Positions 9,175 to 17,806 of a DNA stretch of 60,822 nucleotides are shown piece by piece. The stretch comes from an uncultured Clostridia bacterium (lineage in GTDB: Bacteria > Bacillota > Clostridia > Christensenellales > Aristaeellaceae): the NCBI GenBank assembly GCA_934621485.1, contig CAKTUS010000006.1, forward strand, positions 1-60,822, in the 5' to 3' direction. Position 1 is the first letter of the stretch, and each line of letters starts with the position of its first letter. The notes beneath the pieces are model-generated. The model worked only from the letters and a program-made list of their open reading frames with translations. It was not told the origin of the DNA and searched no databases. The translations under genes and the position numbers were made by a program.

Positions 9175-11178
9175 CTAGAGCCTATCGCCGCCGAGGACGA
9201 ACACATCGAATACATAACGCAGGAAGGGGCTTTCTCCCTGAGCGGCAGCCTCCTGCAGCTGACAAACCAGCGCTTCCAGGCTGGGAGCGAGCGTCAGCGG
9301 GGGAATATCGGGAATGGCAGCGCCATGATAGCTTCGTTCCGTAGCCGGGCCCCAGGCATGCTGGAACTGGCGGGGCACGTTGGCGCTGCCGCCGTCATAT
9401 TTGCGGATGAGCCGGCTGAAGGCTTCCCAGGCCGATACCTGTTCGGCCGTCAGCGTGGCGCTGAGACGGCTGACCCACGGAGGCGTGTTCCAGGAAAACT
9501 GCCCGGCAAAAAAATCGGCGCTGACGCACAACCGATAATCGCCCGGCTGCAAGCCGGAAGACTCCGCGTCCAGGATTATTTGCAGGCTTTTGCCATCGGC
9601 GCTTTTTCGCACCTGCTGAAGGCAGAACGCCGAGGCAGCCTCATCGCCTGCCTGCCGGGTGAAAACATACAGCTTGTCCCGGTGGGCAATGATCTGCGCA
9701 TCCTTCGGAAGCTCGGCTTCAGCGCTGTTGGGCAGAATCTGGGTAAGCACCAGGGCGCCGTCTACCGCTATGGTTAGATTGGCCAAAGAATCCAGGTTGG
9801 CGGAAACGCCGTCCGGCAGAGCGCTGAGAGGCAGCGTGAGCGTCAGGGCAGCGGGCTGGGACGCCGGGGACAGCGTAACGGTTTGCAGGCTGCCCTGGCG
9901 GCTGACGGTTCCCCGGCTGACCGAAAGAGACGTATCCGGCGTGTATTGCGTAAAACAGCCCATGCTGGGCCGCCGGATGCAGGTATACTCCCAGCCAAAG
10001 GATAAAGGCTGCTGGGTAACGGTGCGTCCGTTTTGGGTATAGGTGAGCTGGCCGTTATCCGGGCCCCGCAATTCCTGCAGCGCAGGGGCGGCGTCCAGCT
10101 GGGTATTCAGCGCTGTGGTAAAGTCCTCCACCTGGCCGGGCGTGCCAATCACCAGCGTCAGCAATGTGCGGGGCATGGGCATAACGCCTACGCTCTGGTG
10201 CAGCCGGCTATCATACTTGAGCTGCCCCCAGACCAGAGGCTCGGCCAGGCTGGCGGTTCCAAAGGAAGAAAGCTGCCCCAGATAGTCCAGCGTAAAGGCG
10301 TATACGCCCACGCACAGACCCGCGTCAAACACGCCGCGCTGAACCAGCAGGCGGGTCAGCAGATTCACCGCTTCCCCTTCCAGGCTTACGGCGCTCAGCT
10401 TGCCGATGGAGGCCGGATCGCAGGTGATAACGGACAATCGGGACAGGTCTAGGTTGTTCAGCGCGTACAGCAAAGGATAATCTTCGCCGGTGCTGTCGGC
10501 AACAAGCGACGAATCGGTTCCGGCCGCAATGGCGGCAATCTGGCGATCAAGCGCGTTGGAAAGGCTTTCTGTCTGGGCGGAGTTTTCCAGCAGCCGGGCG
10601 TCGATTTGATCCAGCTGGTTCAGCATGGACGAACCCAGACTGTAAAAGCTGTCGGACATGTTTTCGGCAGAAAAGCGGCTGAATACCGTGGGTTCCGGGT
10701 CGATCGCCACCGTAAGCAAATCCCGCCGCAGGGAACGCAGCGTGTCCTGACCGGCATGTGAAGCCGCAAGACCCTGGGCCTGCAAAAAGGCGTCCGGCAG
10801 GCGCTCGTTGCCGCAGCGCAAAAGGCGTACCCGGGAGCCCTCCACCGCGCTCAGCATGCAGCGCAGCACCGTTTCATACCAGCCAACGGTGTTTTCATAA
10901 CGATAGTGAAAGCCGCCTTCCCGGTATTTCCGGCTGAAATGGGGATAGAGGGAATCGCCGCTGGCATTGATGCCGCCCATGGTTTGGGAAGCGTCCAGCC
11001 ACAGGTCCATTCGCAGGGAAGCGGAAGAAGAAACGGTTTGGACCGCCGGCACGTCCTCCTGATAGGGCAGAGGGCGCAAAAGCCGCAGATCCGGCCCATC
11101 GGCGGAAGAACCGGACACAGCCGTGCAGCCGGTCAGCATCAGCAGCGCGCAAAGCGAAAGAAAAATGCGCTTGAGCAC
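9175..11178 (-). CDS. Surface lipoprotein with MIDAS-like (vWA-type) motif
   Basis: 667 residues. Lipobox LTGC at 15-18 predicts lipidation on C18 and anchoring to the outer face of the membrane. Residues 58-66 read MDLWLDASQT: a hydrophobic strand ending in DxSxT, a variant of the DxSxS metal-ion-dependent adhesion site of von Willebrand A domains. The middle contains repeated beta-rich stretches and a second conserved-looking stretch MPRTLLTLVIGTPGQ. GTG start at 11178 follows AAAGGAGG with 8-nt spacing. It lies 36 bp after the glycosyltransferase and 27 bp before the membrane gene. A metal-dependent ligand-binding or adhesive role is inferred; the vWA fold needs a structure check. Confidence 0.7.
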   Translation of the reverse strand: MLKRIFLSLCALLMLTGCTAVSGSSADGPDLRLLRPLPYQEDVPAVQTVSSSASLRMDLWLDASQTMGGINASGDSLYPHFSRKYREGGFHYRYENTVGWYETVLRCMLSAVEGSRVRLLRCGNERLPDAFLQAQGLAASHAGQDTLRSLRRDLLTVAIDPEPTVFSRFSAENMSDSFYSLGSSMLNQLDQIDARLLENSAQTESLSNALDRQIAAIAAGTDSSLVADSTGEDYPLLYALNNLDLSRLSVITCDPASIGKLSAVSLEGEAVNLLTRLLVQRGVFDAGLCVGVYAFTLDYLGQLSSFGTASLAEPLVWGQLKYDSRLHQSVGVMPMPRTLLTLVIGTPGQVEDFTTALNTQLDAAPALQELRGPDNGQLTYTQNGRTVTQQPLSFGWEYTCIRRPSMGCFTQYTPDTSLSVSRGTVSRQGSLQTVTLSPASQPAALTLTLPLSALPDGVSANLDSLANLTIAVDGALVLTQILPNSAEAELPKDAQIIAHRDKLYVFTRQAGDEAASAFCLQQVRKSADGKSLQIILDAESSGLQPGDYRLCVSADFFAGQFSWNTPPWVSRLSATLTAEQVSAWEAFSRLIRKYDGGSANVPRQFQHAWGPATERSYHGAAIPDIPPLTLAPSLEALVCQLQEAAAQGESPFLRYVFDVFVLGGDRL

Positions 11179-11214
11179 GGGCCAAACCTCCTTTCATTTG
11201 TGGAAAAAGCAGCG

Positions 11215-12552
11215 TTAGCCCTCATCCTGCCGGGCTTTTTCCGCCGCTTGCGCCAGGGCCTGGGCGTAGGCGGGGCTGTGGCGGTACATGTTTTCATACA
11301 GCCGCAAATAGGCGGCGAAGCGAACGTTGGATTCATATTCCTCGGCCCGGGCACGGCAGGCGGAAGCCTCCAGGGGAGAAGCGCACAGGCGGCGCGCCGC
11401 GGCGGCCAGAGCGTGGATATCGCCCAGCTTCACCACCTCGCCCACATCGTCGGTAACAATTTCCGGCATGGCGGTGGCGTCGTAGCACAGCACCTGAGTG
11501 CCGCAGGCCAAAGCCTCCAGCAGCGTCATGCCCATGGTTTCCTCATGGCTGGCGGAAACGTACAAATCGGCGGCGGTGTACAGAGCGCATAAATCGTTCA
11601 GGTTCCCCGCGCGCTTTAGCCCCATCACCGTTCCCTTTGGCAGGGAGGCAATCTGGAATTCATCCAGCCCCACTGCGGCCACGCAGTATTCTTCGCCCAG
11701 GGCTTTGGCCAGGTCAATCAGGTCGTCCAGCCCCTTGCGCTCGTCCCATACGGCGGCCACGCTGAGCACCAGCTTGCGCCCGCCGGAACGCTCCAGCCCA
11801 TAAAAATTGATGACATCCCGCATAAAGCTTTCATCCTGGCAGGGCTTAAAGCTGGTTACATCCAGCCCGTTGGGCAGGGTATAAACCGGGTAGTTTTTCA
11901 AAAAAGACTGCTTGACCTGGCCCCGAAGCCAGTCGCTGGGGGTGGCCAGCACCAAATGCTGAAGGCCTGAAAACAAATCGCGCTTTTCCTGCCAGTTACG
12001 GGCGCTTTGGTCCATCAGCCAGCTGCATGGGTAAGCGTGCTTTAAGGGACAATGACCGCAGCCGCCCTGCCAGCGCTGACAGCCGACGGCGTTGCTTTGC
12101 GCCCGGCGGCGCTTTCCGCCCAGCGGTGCAGCGCCCTGCGCCGTGGTATAGTAGGCGCAGTGGCCGGTGAAGGCCCAGCAGTCGTGCAGGGTCCATACCA
12201 CGGGAAGATCGCGCTGCTTCAAATAGGCGAACAGCGTAGGCAGATGCAGATAATAGCCGTGCAGATTGTGCAGGTGCACCAAATCCGGCTTGTACAACTC
12301 CAGCTGGCGCACCAGCTTGCGGGTGGCATGACGGCTGAAAAAGCCGGCCCGGTCCGTCAGACGCGCAAGGCCCATGTGCAGGTAAATACCCAGCTTGGTT
12401 CCAATGCGATAACTGGCCACATCATTGGGAGCCACGTCGCGGGAGTGGCATAAAAGCGCCTGATGTCCGGCCTGAACGGACATGCGGCAGAGCGTGGAGG
12501 CAATGCGCCCGGTGCTCAGAGAGGCGACAACGTTGATTTGGGCAATGCGCAT
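11215..12552 (-). CDS. Family GT4 glycosyltransferase
   Basis: 445 residues. Transfers a sugar from an activated donor to an acceptor; neither can be read from the sequence. The N-terminal GT-B half starts MRIAQINVVASLSTGRIA and carries the HDCW motif after VVWTLHD, as in colanic-acid-type enzymes. The C-terminal half has the donor-site SHEETMGMTLLEALACG motif of GT4. A cysteine-rich insertion (GCQRWQGGCGHCPLKHAYPC) resembles that of WcaC/WcaL-like enzymes. The ATG at 12552 is chosen over an upstream in-frame TTG because AGGAGG lies between them. Second gene of the minus-strand unit, 30 bp after pgm; its inclusion with the lipoprotein genes may be functional or just positional. Confidence 0.85.
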   Translation of the reverse strand: MRIAQINVVASLSTGRIASTLCRMSVQAGHQALLCHSRDVAPNDVASYRIGTKLGIYLHMGLARLTDRAGFFSRHATRKLVRQLELYKPDLVHLHNLHGYYLHLPTLFAYLKQRDLPVVWTLHDCWAFTGHCAYYTTAQGAAPLGGKRRRAQSNAVGCQRWQGGCGHCPLKHAYPCSWLMDQSARNWQEKRDLFSGLQHLVLATPSDWLRGQVKQSFLKNYPVYTLPNGLDVTSFKPCQDESFMRDVINFYGLERSGGRKLVLSVAAVWDERKGLDDLIDLAKALGEEYCVAAVGLDEFQIASLPKGTVMGLKRAGNLNDLCALYTAADLYVSASHEETMGMTLLEALACGTQVLCYDATAMPEIVTDDVGEVVKLGDIHALAAAARRLCASPLEASACRARAEEYESNVRFAAYLRLYENMYRHSPAYAQALAQAAEKARQDEG

Positions 12553-12582
12553 AGGCGGGCGGTTCCTCCTTTCCTGCAATGA

Positions 12583-14256
12583 TTACGCGCCAAGCGCGGC
12601 GCGAAGCTCTGCCTCCAGCTGGTCCAGCAGCTCGTTCGCCTGGGCGCGGCCGTTTGCCTGGGCCGACAGGTACACCTTTACCTTTGGCTCGGTGCCCGAA
12701 GGGCGCACGATGGCCTTTACAGGCCCTGCCGCAAAGGCGAGCACGTTGCTGGCCGGCAGGCCGTCCAGGCCGGGCAGATAGTCCTTGACGCTGGTAACGC
12801 AGTACCCGGCCAGGCTTTCCAGCGGATGCTTGCGCAGCCGGGCCATCATGGCGTTCATTTCCTGCATGGGCGTTGCGCCCTGAATGTCGAGGTTCATCAG
12901 CCGGGAGCCCAGATAGCCGTAATGGCGGTACAGCGCCTCCAGCGCTTCCCACAGGCTCAGCCCCATGGCCTTGTAGCTTTGCGCCATTTCGCACACCAGC
13001 ATGCAGGCCATCACGCCGTCCTTGTCGCGCACATGCGTACCGGCCAGGTAGCCGCAGCTTTCTTCAAAGCCAAACACAAAATCGTTTTCCTTTCCCTTGG
13101 CCTCCAGCTTGCCGATGACCTCGCCGATGTACTTAAAGCCGGTGAGCACCTCGGTTACCTTTGCGCCGTAGGTACGCGCGATGGGAAACGCCAGGTCGGA
13201 GCTGACGATGGTTTTAACCACCACGGCGTGTCTGGGCAGCGTGCCCTGAGCCTTGCGGGTTTTTAGCAGGTATTGCAGCAGCAGCAGCCCAACCTCGTTG
13301 CCGCTGAGACGCTGATAATCTCCCTCCGGAGTGCGCACCACCACGCCCACCCGGTCGCAGTCCGGATCGGTGGCCAGCAGCAGGCCGGCCTGTTCCTCGC
13401 GGGCCTGAGCAATGCCCAGCTGCAAGGCTTCATCCAGTTCGGGATTTGGCTTGGGACAGGTGGGAAAGTTGCCGTCCGGCGGACACTGCGCCTTTACTTC
13501 ACTGACGGTTACCCCCTGCATCAGGCTGAGCACCTCCCGGACGGGAAGCAGGCCCGTGCCGTTCAGCGGCGTATAAACCACCCGAAGGCTGGCGCAAACC
13601 GAGGGGTCCGGGCGGCAAAACAGGCATGCCTGAGCAAAGCTGCGGCGCAGGGCGTCGTCCACATCCACCCAAAGGTCCAGCCTGCGGGCGTTTTCCTCTG
13701 ACAGCGGGGCGGAAGCGGTATAAGGAACCGCCTCAATCTGGGCGGTGATGTCGGCGGCGGTCTGGTCGGTAATCTGGCATCCATCCGGCCCATACACCTT
13801 GTAGCCGTTATACTCAGCAGGATTATGGCTGGCGGTAATCATAACGCCCGCGTCTGCATGCAGCATGCGCACGGCAAAGCTGAGCAGGGGCGTAGGCGCC
13901 GGACTGGGAAACACATACGCTCTGATGCCGGCAGAGGCCAGCACGCCGGCGGTAACGGCGGTAAACACATCCCAGCCATGGCGGCTGTCATGGGCGATGA
14001 CCACGCCGCGAATGGCGCCCTTCTTTTGCAAATAGTGCGCCAATCCCAGGGTGGCTCGCCCGACGGTATAGCGGTTCATGCGCGCGGGACCCACGCCCAG
14101 CACGCCGCGCAGCCCGCCGGTGCCAAAGGAAAGCTCGCCGCCAAAGGCGGCGGCCAGCGCTTCCGGGTTGCTCATGGCTTCGGCGGCCTGCGCGCGGGTA
14201 TCCTGGTCAAAGGTTGGATCCGTAGCCCAAAGCTGTGCTTCCTGCATGGCGTTCAT
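12583..14256 (-). CDS. pgcA: Phosphoglucomutase / phosphomannomutase (PgcA type)
   Basis: 557 residues, normal for the long alpha-phosphohexomutases. Interconverts glucose-1-P and glucose-6-P (or the mannose equivalents), feeding nucleotide sugars for envelope glycans. Visible sites: phosphoserine loop TASHNP with S143, metal-binding DPDCDR at 297-302, sugar loop FGFEESCGY near 400, and phosphate-binding RPSGTEPKVKVYL near the C terminus. The ATG at 14256 follows AAAGGAG. It is the first gene of the minus-strand unit, read from the promoter at 14295-14323. The choice between glucose and mannose cannot be made from motifs alone. Confidence 0.93.
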   Translation of the reverse strand: MNAMQEAQLWATDPTFDQDTRAQAAEAMSNPEALAAAFGGELSFGTGGLRGVLGVGPARMNRYTVGRATLGLAHYLQKKGAIRGVVIAHDSRHGWDVFTAVTAGVLASAGIRAYVFPSPAPTPLLSFAVRMLHADAGVMITASHNPAEYNGYKVYGPDGCQITDQTAADITAQIEAVPYTASAPLSEENARRLDLWVDVDDALRRSFAQACLFCRPDPSVCASLRVVYTPLNGTGLLPVREVLSLMQGVTVSEVKAQCPPDGNFPTCPKPNPELDEALQLGIAQAREEQAGLLLATDPDCDRVGVVVRTPEGDYQRLSGNEVGLLLLQYLLKTRKAQGTLPRHAVVVKTIVSSDLAFPIARTYGAKVTEVLTGFKYIGEVIGKLEAKGKENDFVFGFEESCGYLAGTHVRDKDGVMACMLVCEMAQSYKAMGLSLWEALEALYRHYGYLGSRLMNLDIQGATPMQEMNAMMARLRKHPLESLAGYCVTSVKDYLPGLDGLPASNVLAFAAGPVKAIVRPSGTEPKVKVYLSAQANGRAQANELLDQLEAELRAALGA

Positions 14257-14294
14257 GGCTGTAACTCCTTTGCAACAAAAATTTCTTACTTTAT

Positions 14295-14323
14295 ATAATA
14301 CTCTGAAACAGCTGTTTTGTCCA
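14295..14323 (-). promoter_or_regulatory. Sigma-A promoter of the pgm - GT - lipoprotein - actin/tubulin unit
   Basis: On the minus strand TGGACA (14318-14323), 17-nt spacer, TATTAT (14295-14300). The only clear promoter seen for the six minus-strand genes down to 3370; it diverges from the capF promoter. Confidence 0.75.
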
Positions 14324-14341
14324 GTAGGGCGTGGGCCGCCG

Positions 14342-14370
14342 TTGACAGCCCATGCCGTTCACGTTACAAT
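14342..14370 (+). promoter_or_regulatory. Sigma-A promoter of capF-like gene
   Basis: Perfect TTGACA (14342-14347), 17-nt spacer, TACAAT (14365-14370), 36 bp before the chosen start. Confidence 0.85.
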
Positions 14371-14405
14371 ACATTCAAACCCAATGTACGTAAGGAGGCA
14401 TGGCC

Positions 14406-15530
14406 ATGAACCTTTTCATCACCGGGGCCGGCGGGTTTATGGGGCGCAATCTGCGCGCAGCGCTGGAAAACCAACGCCCGGAGGACAAGCTATGGCTCAT
14501 CGATGTGGACAGCAAGCCGGATTTTTTGGCGCAGGCCGCCGCAGAGGCTGACTTTGTGTTCCACCTGGCCGGCGTGAACCGACCCAGGGACCCGGCGGAT
14601 TTTATGCGCGGCAACGGAGATTTCACGGCCGACTTGATGGAACGGCTGAAGAAGGGCAAAAAGCCGCCGGTGGTGCTGTCCTCCTCCACCCAGGCGGCGC
14701 TGAACAACCCCTATGGGGAAAGCAAGCGTGCGGCGGAGGCGGCGGTGCGCGCCTATGGGCAGAGCACCGGAGCGCCGGTGTATGTGTACCGGCTGACCAA
14801 CGCCTTTGGCAAGTGGAGCCGCCCCAACTACAACAGCGCTGTGGCTACCTTTTGCCATCACATTGCCAGAGACTTGCCCATCCAGGTGAACGACCCGGCT
14901 GTGGTTCTGAAGCTGAATTATATCGATGATATCGTGGCGGAGTTCCTGCGGGCGCTGGATGGAAAGCCCACCAGGGACGGCGACGGCCTGTGCCGGGTGG
15001 AGCCGGTGCATGAAATTGCGCTGGGCAGCCTGGCAAACCTGCTGCAGGAATTTCGCCGCATGCGGGACCGTCTGGCGGTGCCGGATCAGAGCGATCCGCT
15101 GACACGCAAGCTGTACGCCACCTATCTCAGCTTTCTGCCCCCGGACGACTTTGCCCGAACGCCCGTAATCCATGCCGATCAGCGCGGTTCCTTTACAGAG
15201 CTGATTCACATGGGCGGTTACGGCCAGGTGAGTGTGAACGTGTCTCGACCCCATATCGTCAAGGGAGAGCACTGGCACCATACCAAGCACGAAAAGTTTG
15301 TGGTGGTTAGCGGTCAAGGGGTGATACGTTTTCGCAAAATTGGCGACGGTACCGTTCTTACCTATCAGGTGAGCGGCGATGTGCCCAAGGTGGTGGACAT
15401 CCCGCCCGGATATACCCACAACATTGAAAACACAGGCGATACCGACATGGTTACCTTGATGTGGGCCAGCGAACGCTTTGACCCGGAACATCCCGATACC
15501 TTTCCTCTGCCGGTGGAGACGGAGAAATGA
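14406..15530 (+). CDS. capF: CapF-like bifunctional SDR reductase / cupin
   Basis: 374 residues. In CapF the N-terminal short-chain dehydrogenase domain reduces a UDP-linked 4-keto sugar and the C-terminal cupin is an epimerase-type, metal-binding domain, in UDP-N-acetyl-fucosamine synthesis. Seen here: ITGAGGFMGRNL cofactor loop at the N terminus, YGESK (Y-x3-K) near 102, and a cupin from about 255 with HIVKGEHWHHTKHEKF and IPPGYTHNIENTGD. The ATG at 14406 is preferred over 14400 because AGGAGG ends 7 nt before it. CapE and CapG partners are not adjacent, although a wecB-type epimerase lies at 43903. Stands alone with its own promoter. Confidence 0.85.
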   Translation: MNLFITGAGGFMGRNLRAALENQRPEDKLWLIDVDSKPDFLAQAAAEADFVFHLAGVNRPRDPADFMRGNGDFTADLMERLKKGKKPPVVLSSSTQAALNNPYGESKRAAEAAVRAYGQSTGAPVYVYRLTNAFGKWSRPNYNSAVATFCHHIARDLPIQVNDPAVVLKLNYIDDIVAEFLRALDGKPTRDGDGLCRVEPVHEIALGSLANLLQEFRRMRDRLAVPDQSDPLTRKLYATYLSFLPPDDFARTPVIHADQRGSFTELIHMGGYGQVSVNVSRPHIVKGEHWHHTKHEKFVVVSGQGVIRFRKIGDGTVLTYQVSGDVPKVVDIPPGYTHNIENTGDTDMVTLMWASERFDPEHPDTFPLPVETEK

Positions 15531-15582
15531 ACGGCGTTTTTGACGCTTTGGAACGCAAAAAAGGGTTTTTATGGCGCCAGGG

Positions 15583-15611
15583 ATGACAAAACCAGTCTGG
15601 TGCGTTATACT
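15583..15611 (+). promoter_or_regulatory. Sigma-A promoter of secreted-protein gene
   Basis: ATGACA (15583-15588), 17-nt spacer, TATACT (15606-15611), 43 bp before the start. Confidence 0.75.
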
Positions 15612-15654
15612 ACTAGCGTCACAACCGATACGGATTGACAAGGAGGAACAGACA

Positions 15655-17064
15655 ATGATTCGCAAATGGTTTACCACCCTTTTGTGCCTGCTGCTGGCGG
15701 TTGCTTTGCCGCTGGGCGCGCTGGCTGATACCAGGCATACCCTTGAGGTGATTCCCGGCGACGATATGGCTTCCGAGCAGGCCGTCAAAGACCTGTTTGG
15801 CGCTTTGGCGCTGACCTTGACCACCGGCGAGCAGGCCGGCGCGCTGACGGTGAGCGTTCAGGGCACCGACGTAGTGAGTCTGTTGGCTTCGGCCGATGAA
15901 AACGGCCTGTACCTGAGCAGCGCCCTGCTGGGCGATCAGGTGTATACCGTTGGCTGGGAGGAAGGCTTCGCCTATGTGGAAAACCTGCTGAAAACCAGCA
16001 TGGACGGCGACGATTTGGCTGCCGTGCAGCAGTCCCTGGAGCAGATGAAAACGGCCGTTATGACGCTGGCGGGCTCCACTGCCCAGCCGGAGCAGCAAAA
16101 CGCGCAGATCACGCTGGAGGAGCAGCTGGCCGCCGCCAAGGCCCAGTTCCCCGATGATGAAAAGATGGGGGACTGGATTCAGACCATCGTTAACAAGGTA
16201 ACGGTGGAAAACGGCGAGTTTGCCGATGAAAACCGCGACACGGCCGCCGTGCGCGTCAGCCTGATGCTGACCGCCGAGGACCTGCTGCCCCTGTTTGAAA
16301 CCAACTATGTGCGCAACACGGTGATGCAGTCCATTCTGACCGATGAGAAGGACATTTCTGAAGAAGAACTGAAGAAAGAAACGGACGAAGCCATGGCGGA
16401 GGCCCGTGAGGTTATTGCCGACAGCGGCTATCTGATGACCATGGAAACCTATACCGATGAAAAGAATGAAACCCTGCTGGGCATGAACATGAGCATGACC
16501 ATGCAAATCAAGGATGATGACGAAGACGAAAAAGCGCAAGAAGACGCCATGAGCATCTTCCTGAACTATAACCGCCTGACCACTGATAAGGGCGTATCCC
16601 ATAAGGGGGAATTGAACCTGACGGTGACGGACGACGGCAAAGCGGAGCAGATGACCGGCAGCCTGGACCTGCTCAACAGCGAAGAAACCGCCGATGGCAC
16701 GGTGGCGCTGCTGGCGGACGGCCAGCAGCTCAGCCTCAAGCTGCATAAGGAAAAGCAAGAAGAGGCTTCTGTAAAGACGCTGGAGGTTTATCTGCGCGGC
16801 AACGCTACCGCCATCATTCCCGCCGCCGCTTCCGAACGGCCTCTGGTTACCTTGAAGATTACCAGCCAGGCGGCGGACGAAGCCTTCCTTGCGCCGGTGA
16901 AGAATACCCAAAACGCCGTGAGCCTGCTGAAGCTTTCCGGCGAAGAGATGCAAAAGCTGATGCAAACGGTGCAGAGCAACGGCATGAACCTGTTATTCCA
17001 GGCCATGAGCCTGATGCCTGAAAGCGTTGTGCAACTTTTCAGCGGCAACGCCTCGGAAAACTAA
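15655..17064 (+). CDS. Secreted protein of unknown function
   Basis: 469 residues. A classical signal peptide (MIRK, then a leucine-rich core, ALA before D) would be cleaved near residue 24, with no lipobox cysteine. The mature part is acidic and rich in charged helices and strands, with repeated NLTVTDDGK-like and TMQIKDDDEDEK stretches, and shows no motif I recognise. The ATG at 15655 follows AGGAGGAACAGACA. Single-gene unit with its own promoter and terminator. No function is proposed. Confidence 0.85.
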   Translation: MIRKWFTTLLCLLLAVALPLGALADTRHTLEVIPGDDMASEQAVKDLFGALALTLTTGEQAGALTVSVQGTDVVSLLASADENGLYLSSALLGDQVYTVGWEEGFAYVENLLKTSMDGDDLAAVQQSLEQMKTAVMTLAGSTAQPEQQNAQITLEEQLAAAKAQFPDDEKMGDWIQTIVNKVTVENGEFADENRDTAAVRVSLMLTAEDLLPLFETNYVRNTVMQSILTDEKDISEEELKKETDEAMAEAREVIADSGYLMTMETYTDEKNETLLGMNMSMTMQIKDDDEDEKAQEDAMSIFLNYNRLTTDKGVSHKGELNLTVTDDGKAEQMTGSLDLLNSEETADGTVALLADGQQLSLKLHKEKQEEASVKTLEVYLRGNATAIIPAAASERPLVTLKITSQAADEAFLAPVKNTQNAVSLLKLSGEEMQKLMQTVQSNGMNLLFQAMSLMPESVVQLFSGNASEN

Positions 17065-17077
17065 ACGAGTCTTTGAG

Positions 17078-17114
17078 GCCGGGACGGCATGCAAAATGCC
17101 GTTTCCGGCTTTTT
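17078..17114 (+). terminator. Intrinsic terminator after secreted-protein gene
   Basis: GCCGGGACGGCAT (17078-17090) pairs with ATGCCGTTTCCGGC (17096-17109) with one small bulge; TTTTT follows. Confidence 0.9.
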
Positions 17115-17290
17115 GCTTTTGAAAAGCATTCGGGTTTTGAGAATCCTCGGGTGTTTCTCAGAAAACTCTCATGATTTTTCAAGCGCATCTTCAAGCAAGT
17201 TTGCTGCCAAAAGCGTATGATAATACCTGGAAACCGAAAGAAAAAGGGCTTTACCCAAACGCCCACGCTGTTGAAGGAGGCACATGAATC

Positions 17291-17578
17291 ATGAGAGGCA
17301 ATCACGTTTTTTCCACCTTATACCGCACCCGAATCAAGGCGCAGAAGGGCGACACTCCCATTCTGAACCTGTCGCTGCTGTTTTCCATGGCGGCGCTGTT
17401 CACCGCTCCCTGGCTGGTGATTGCGGGCCTGGCGGTGGCGCTGGTGATGGGGTATCACCTGTCTGTCGAGCGCGGCGCGCCACAGTTTTCCGGCAATTTT
17501 CAGGAAGTGGTCAACGACGCCGCATCCAATGTCAAAAGCGCCGTGGATTCCTTCACGGAGAAAAAAGAGCAGGAGTAA
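17291..17578 (+). CDS. DUF4342-type small membrane protein
   Basis: 95 residues. A short soluble start (YRTRIKAQKGD) is followed by a long hydrophobic segment (about 28-60, LNLSLLFSMAAL then TAPWLVIAGLAVALVMG) and a charged tail ending DSFTEKKEQE. This arrangement fits DUF4342 proteins found singly in clostridia, whose function is unknown. The start at 17291 is preferred over 17284 because AAGGAGG ends at 17280, 10 nt away. A -10-like TATGAT lies at 17216. Isolated gene between two terminators. Confidence 0.75.
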   Translation: MRGNHVFSTLYRTRIKAQKGDTPILNLSLLFSMAALFTAPWLVIAGLAVALVMGYHLSVERGAPQFSGNFQEVVNDAASNVKSAVDSFTEKKEQE

Positions 17579-17618
17579 CGGAGAAAGGAAGGGCTTGTCC
17601 CTTCCTTTCAGAATGTCA

Positions 17619-17646
17619 AAAAAGCTGGCCTGACGGCGAGCTTTTT
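17619..17646 (+). terminator. Terminator-like hairpin, remnant of the dispersed repeat
   Basis: AAAAAGCT (17619-17626) pairs with AGCTTTTT (17639-17646), with GGCC/GGCG extending the stem imperfectly. The following bases (CCCCAGAGGCACGC) resemble the edge of copy D, so this may be a degenerate partial copy. Confidence 0.6.
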
Positions 17647-17720
17647 CCCCAGAGGCACGCTGAGGAACGGTTTTTCCTCCCCACCTTTCTCAGAAACGAA
17701 CGCCGCGCCGCTGCCAGCAC

Positions 17721-17749
17721 TTGCCAAGCCCGCTCGAAAAGGGTATACT
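17721..17749 (+). promoter_or_regulatory. Sigma-A promoter of flavoprotein - recJ unit
   Basis: TTGCCA (17721-17726), 17-nt spacer, TATACT (17744-17749), 57 bp before the start. Confidence 0.8.
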
Positions 17750-17806
17750 AACCCCAGGTGTTTTTTGAAACCGAAACGCCGGACAGATGAGATACAGGAG
17801 AGTAAT

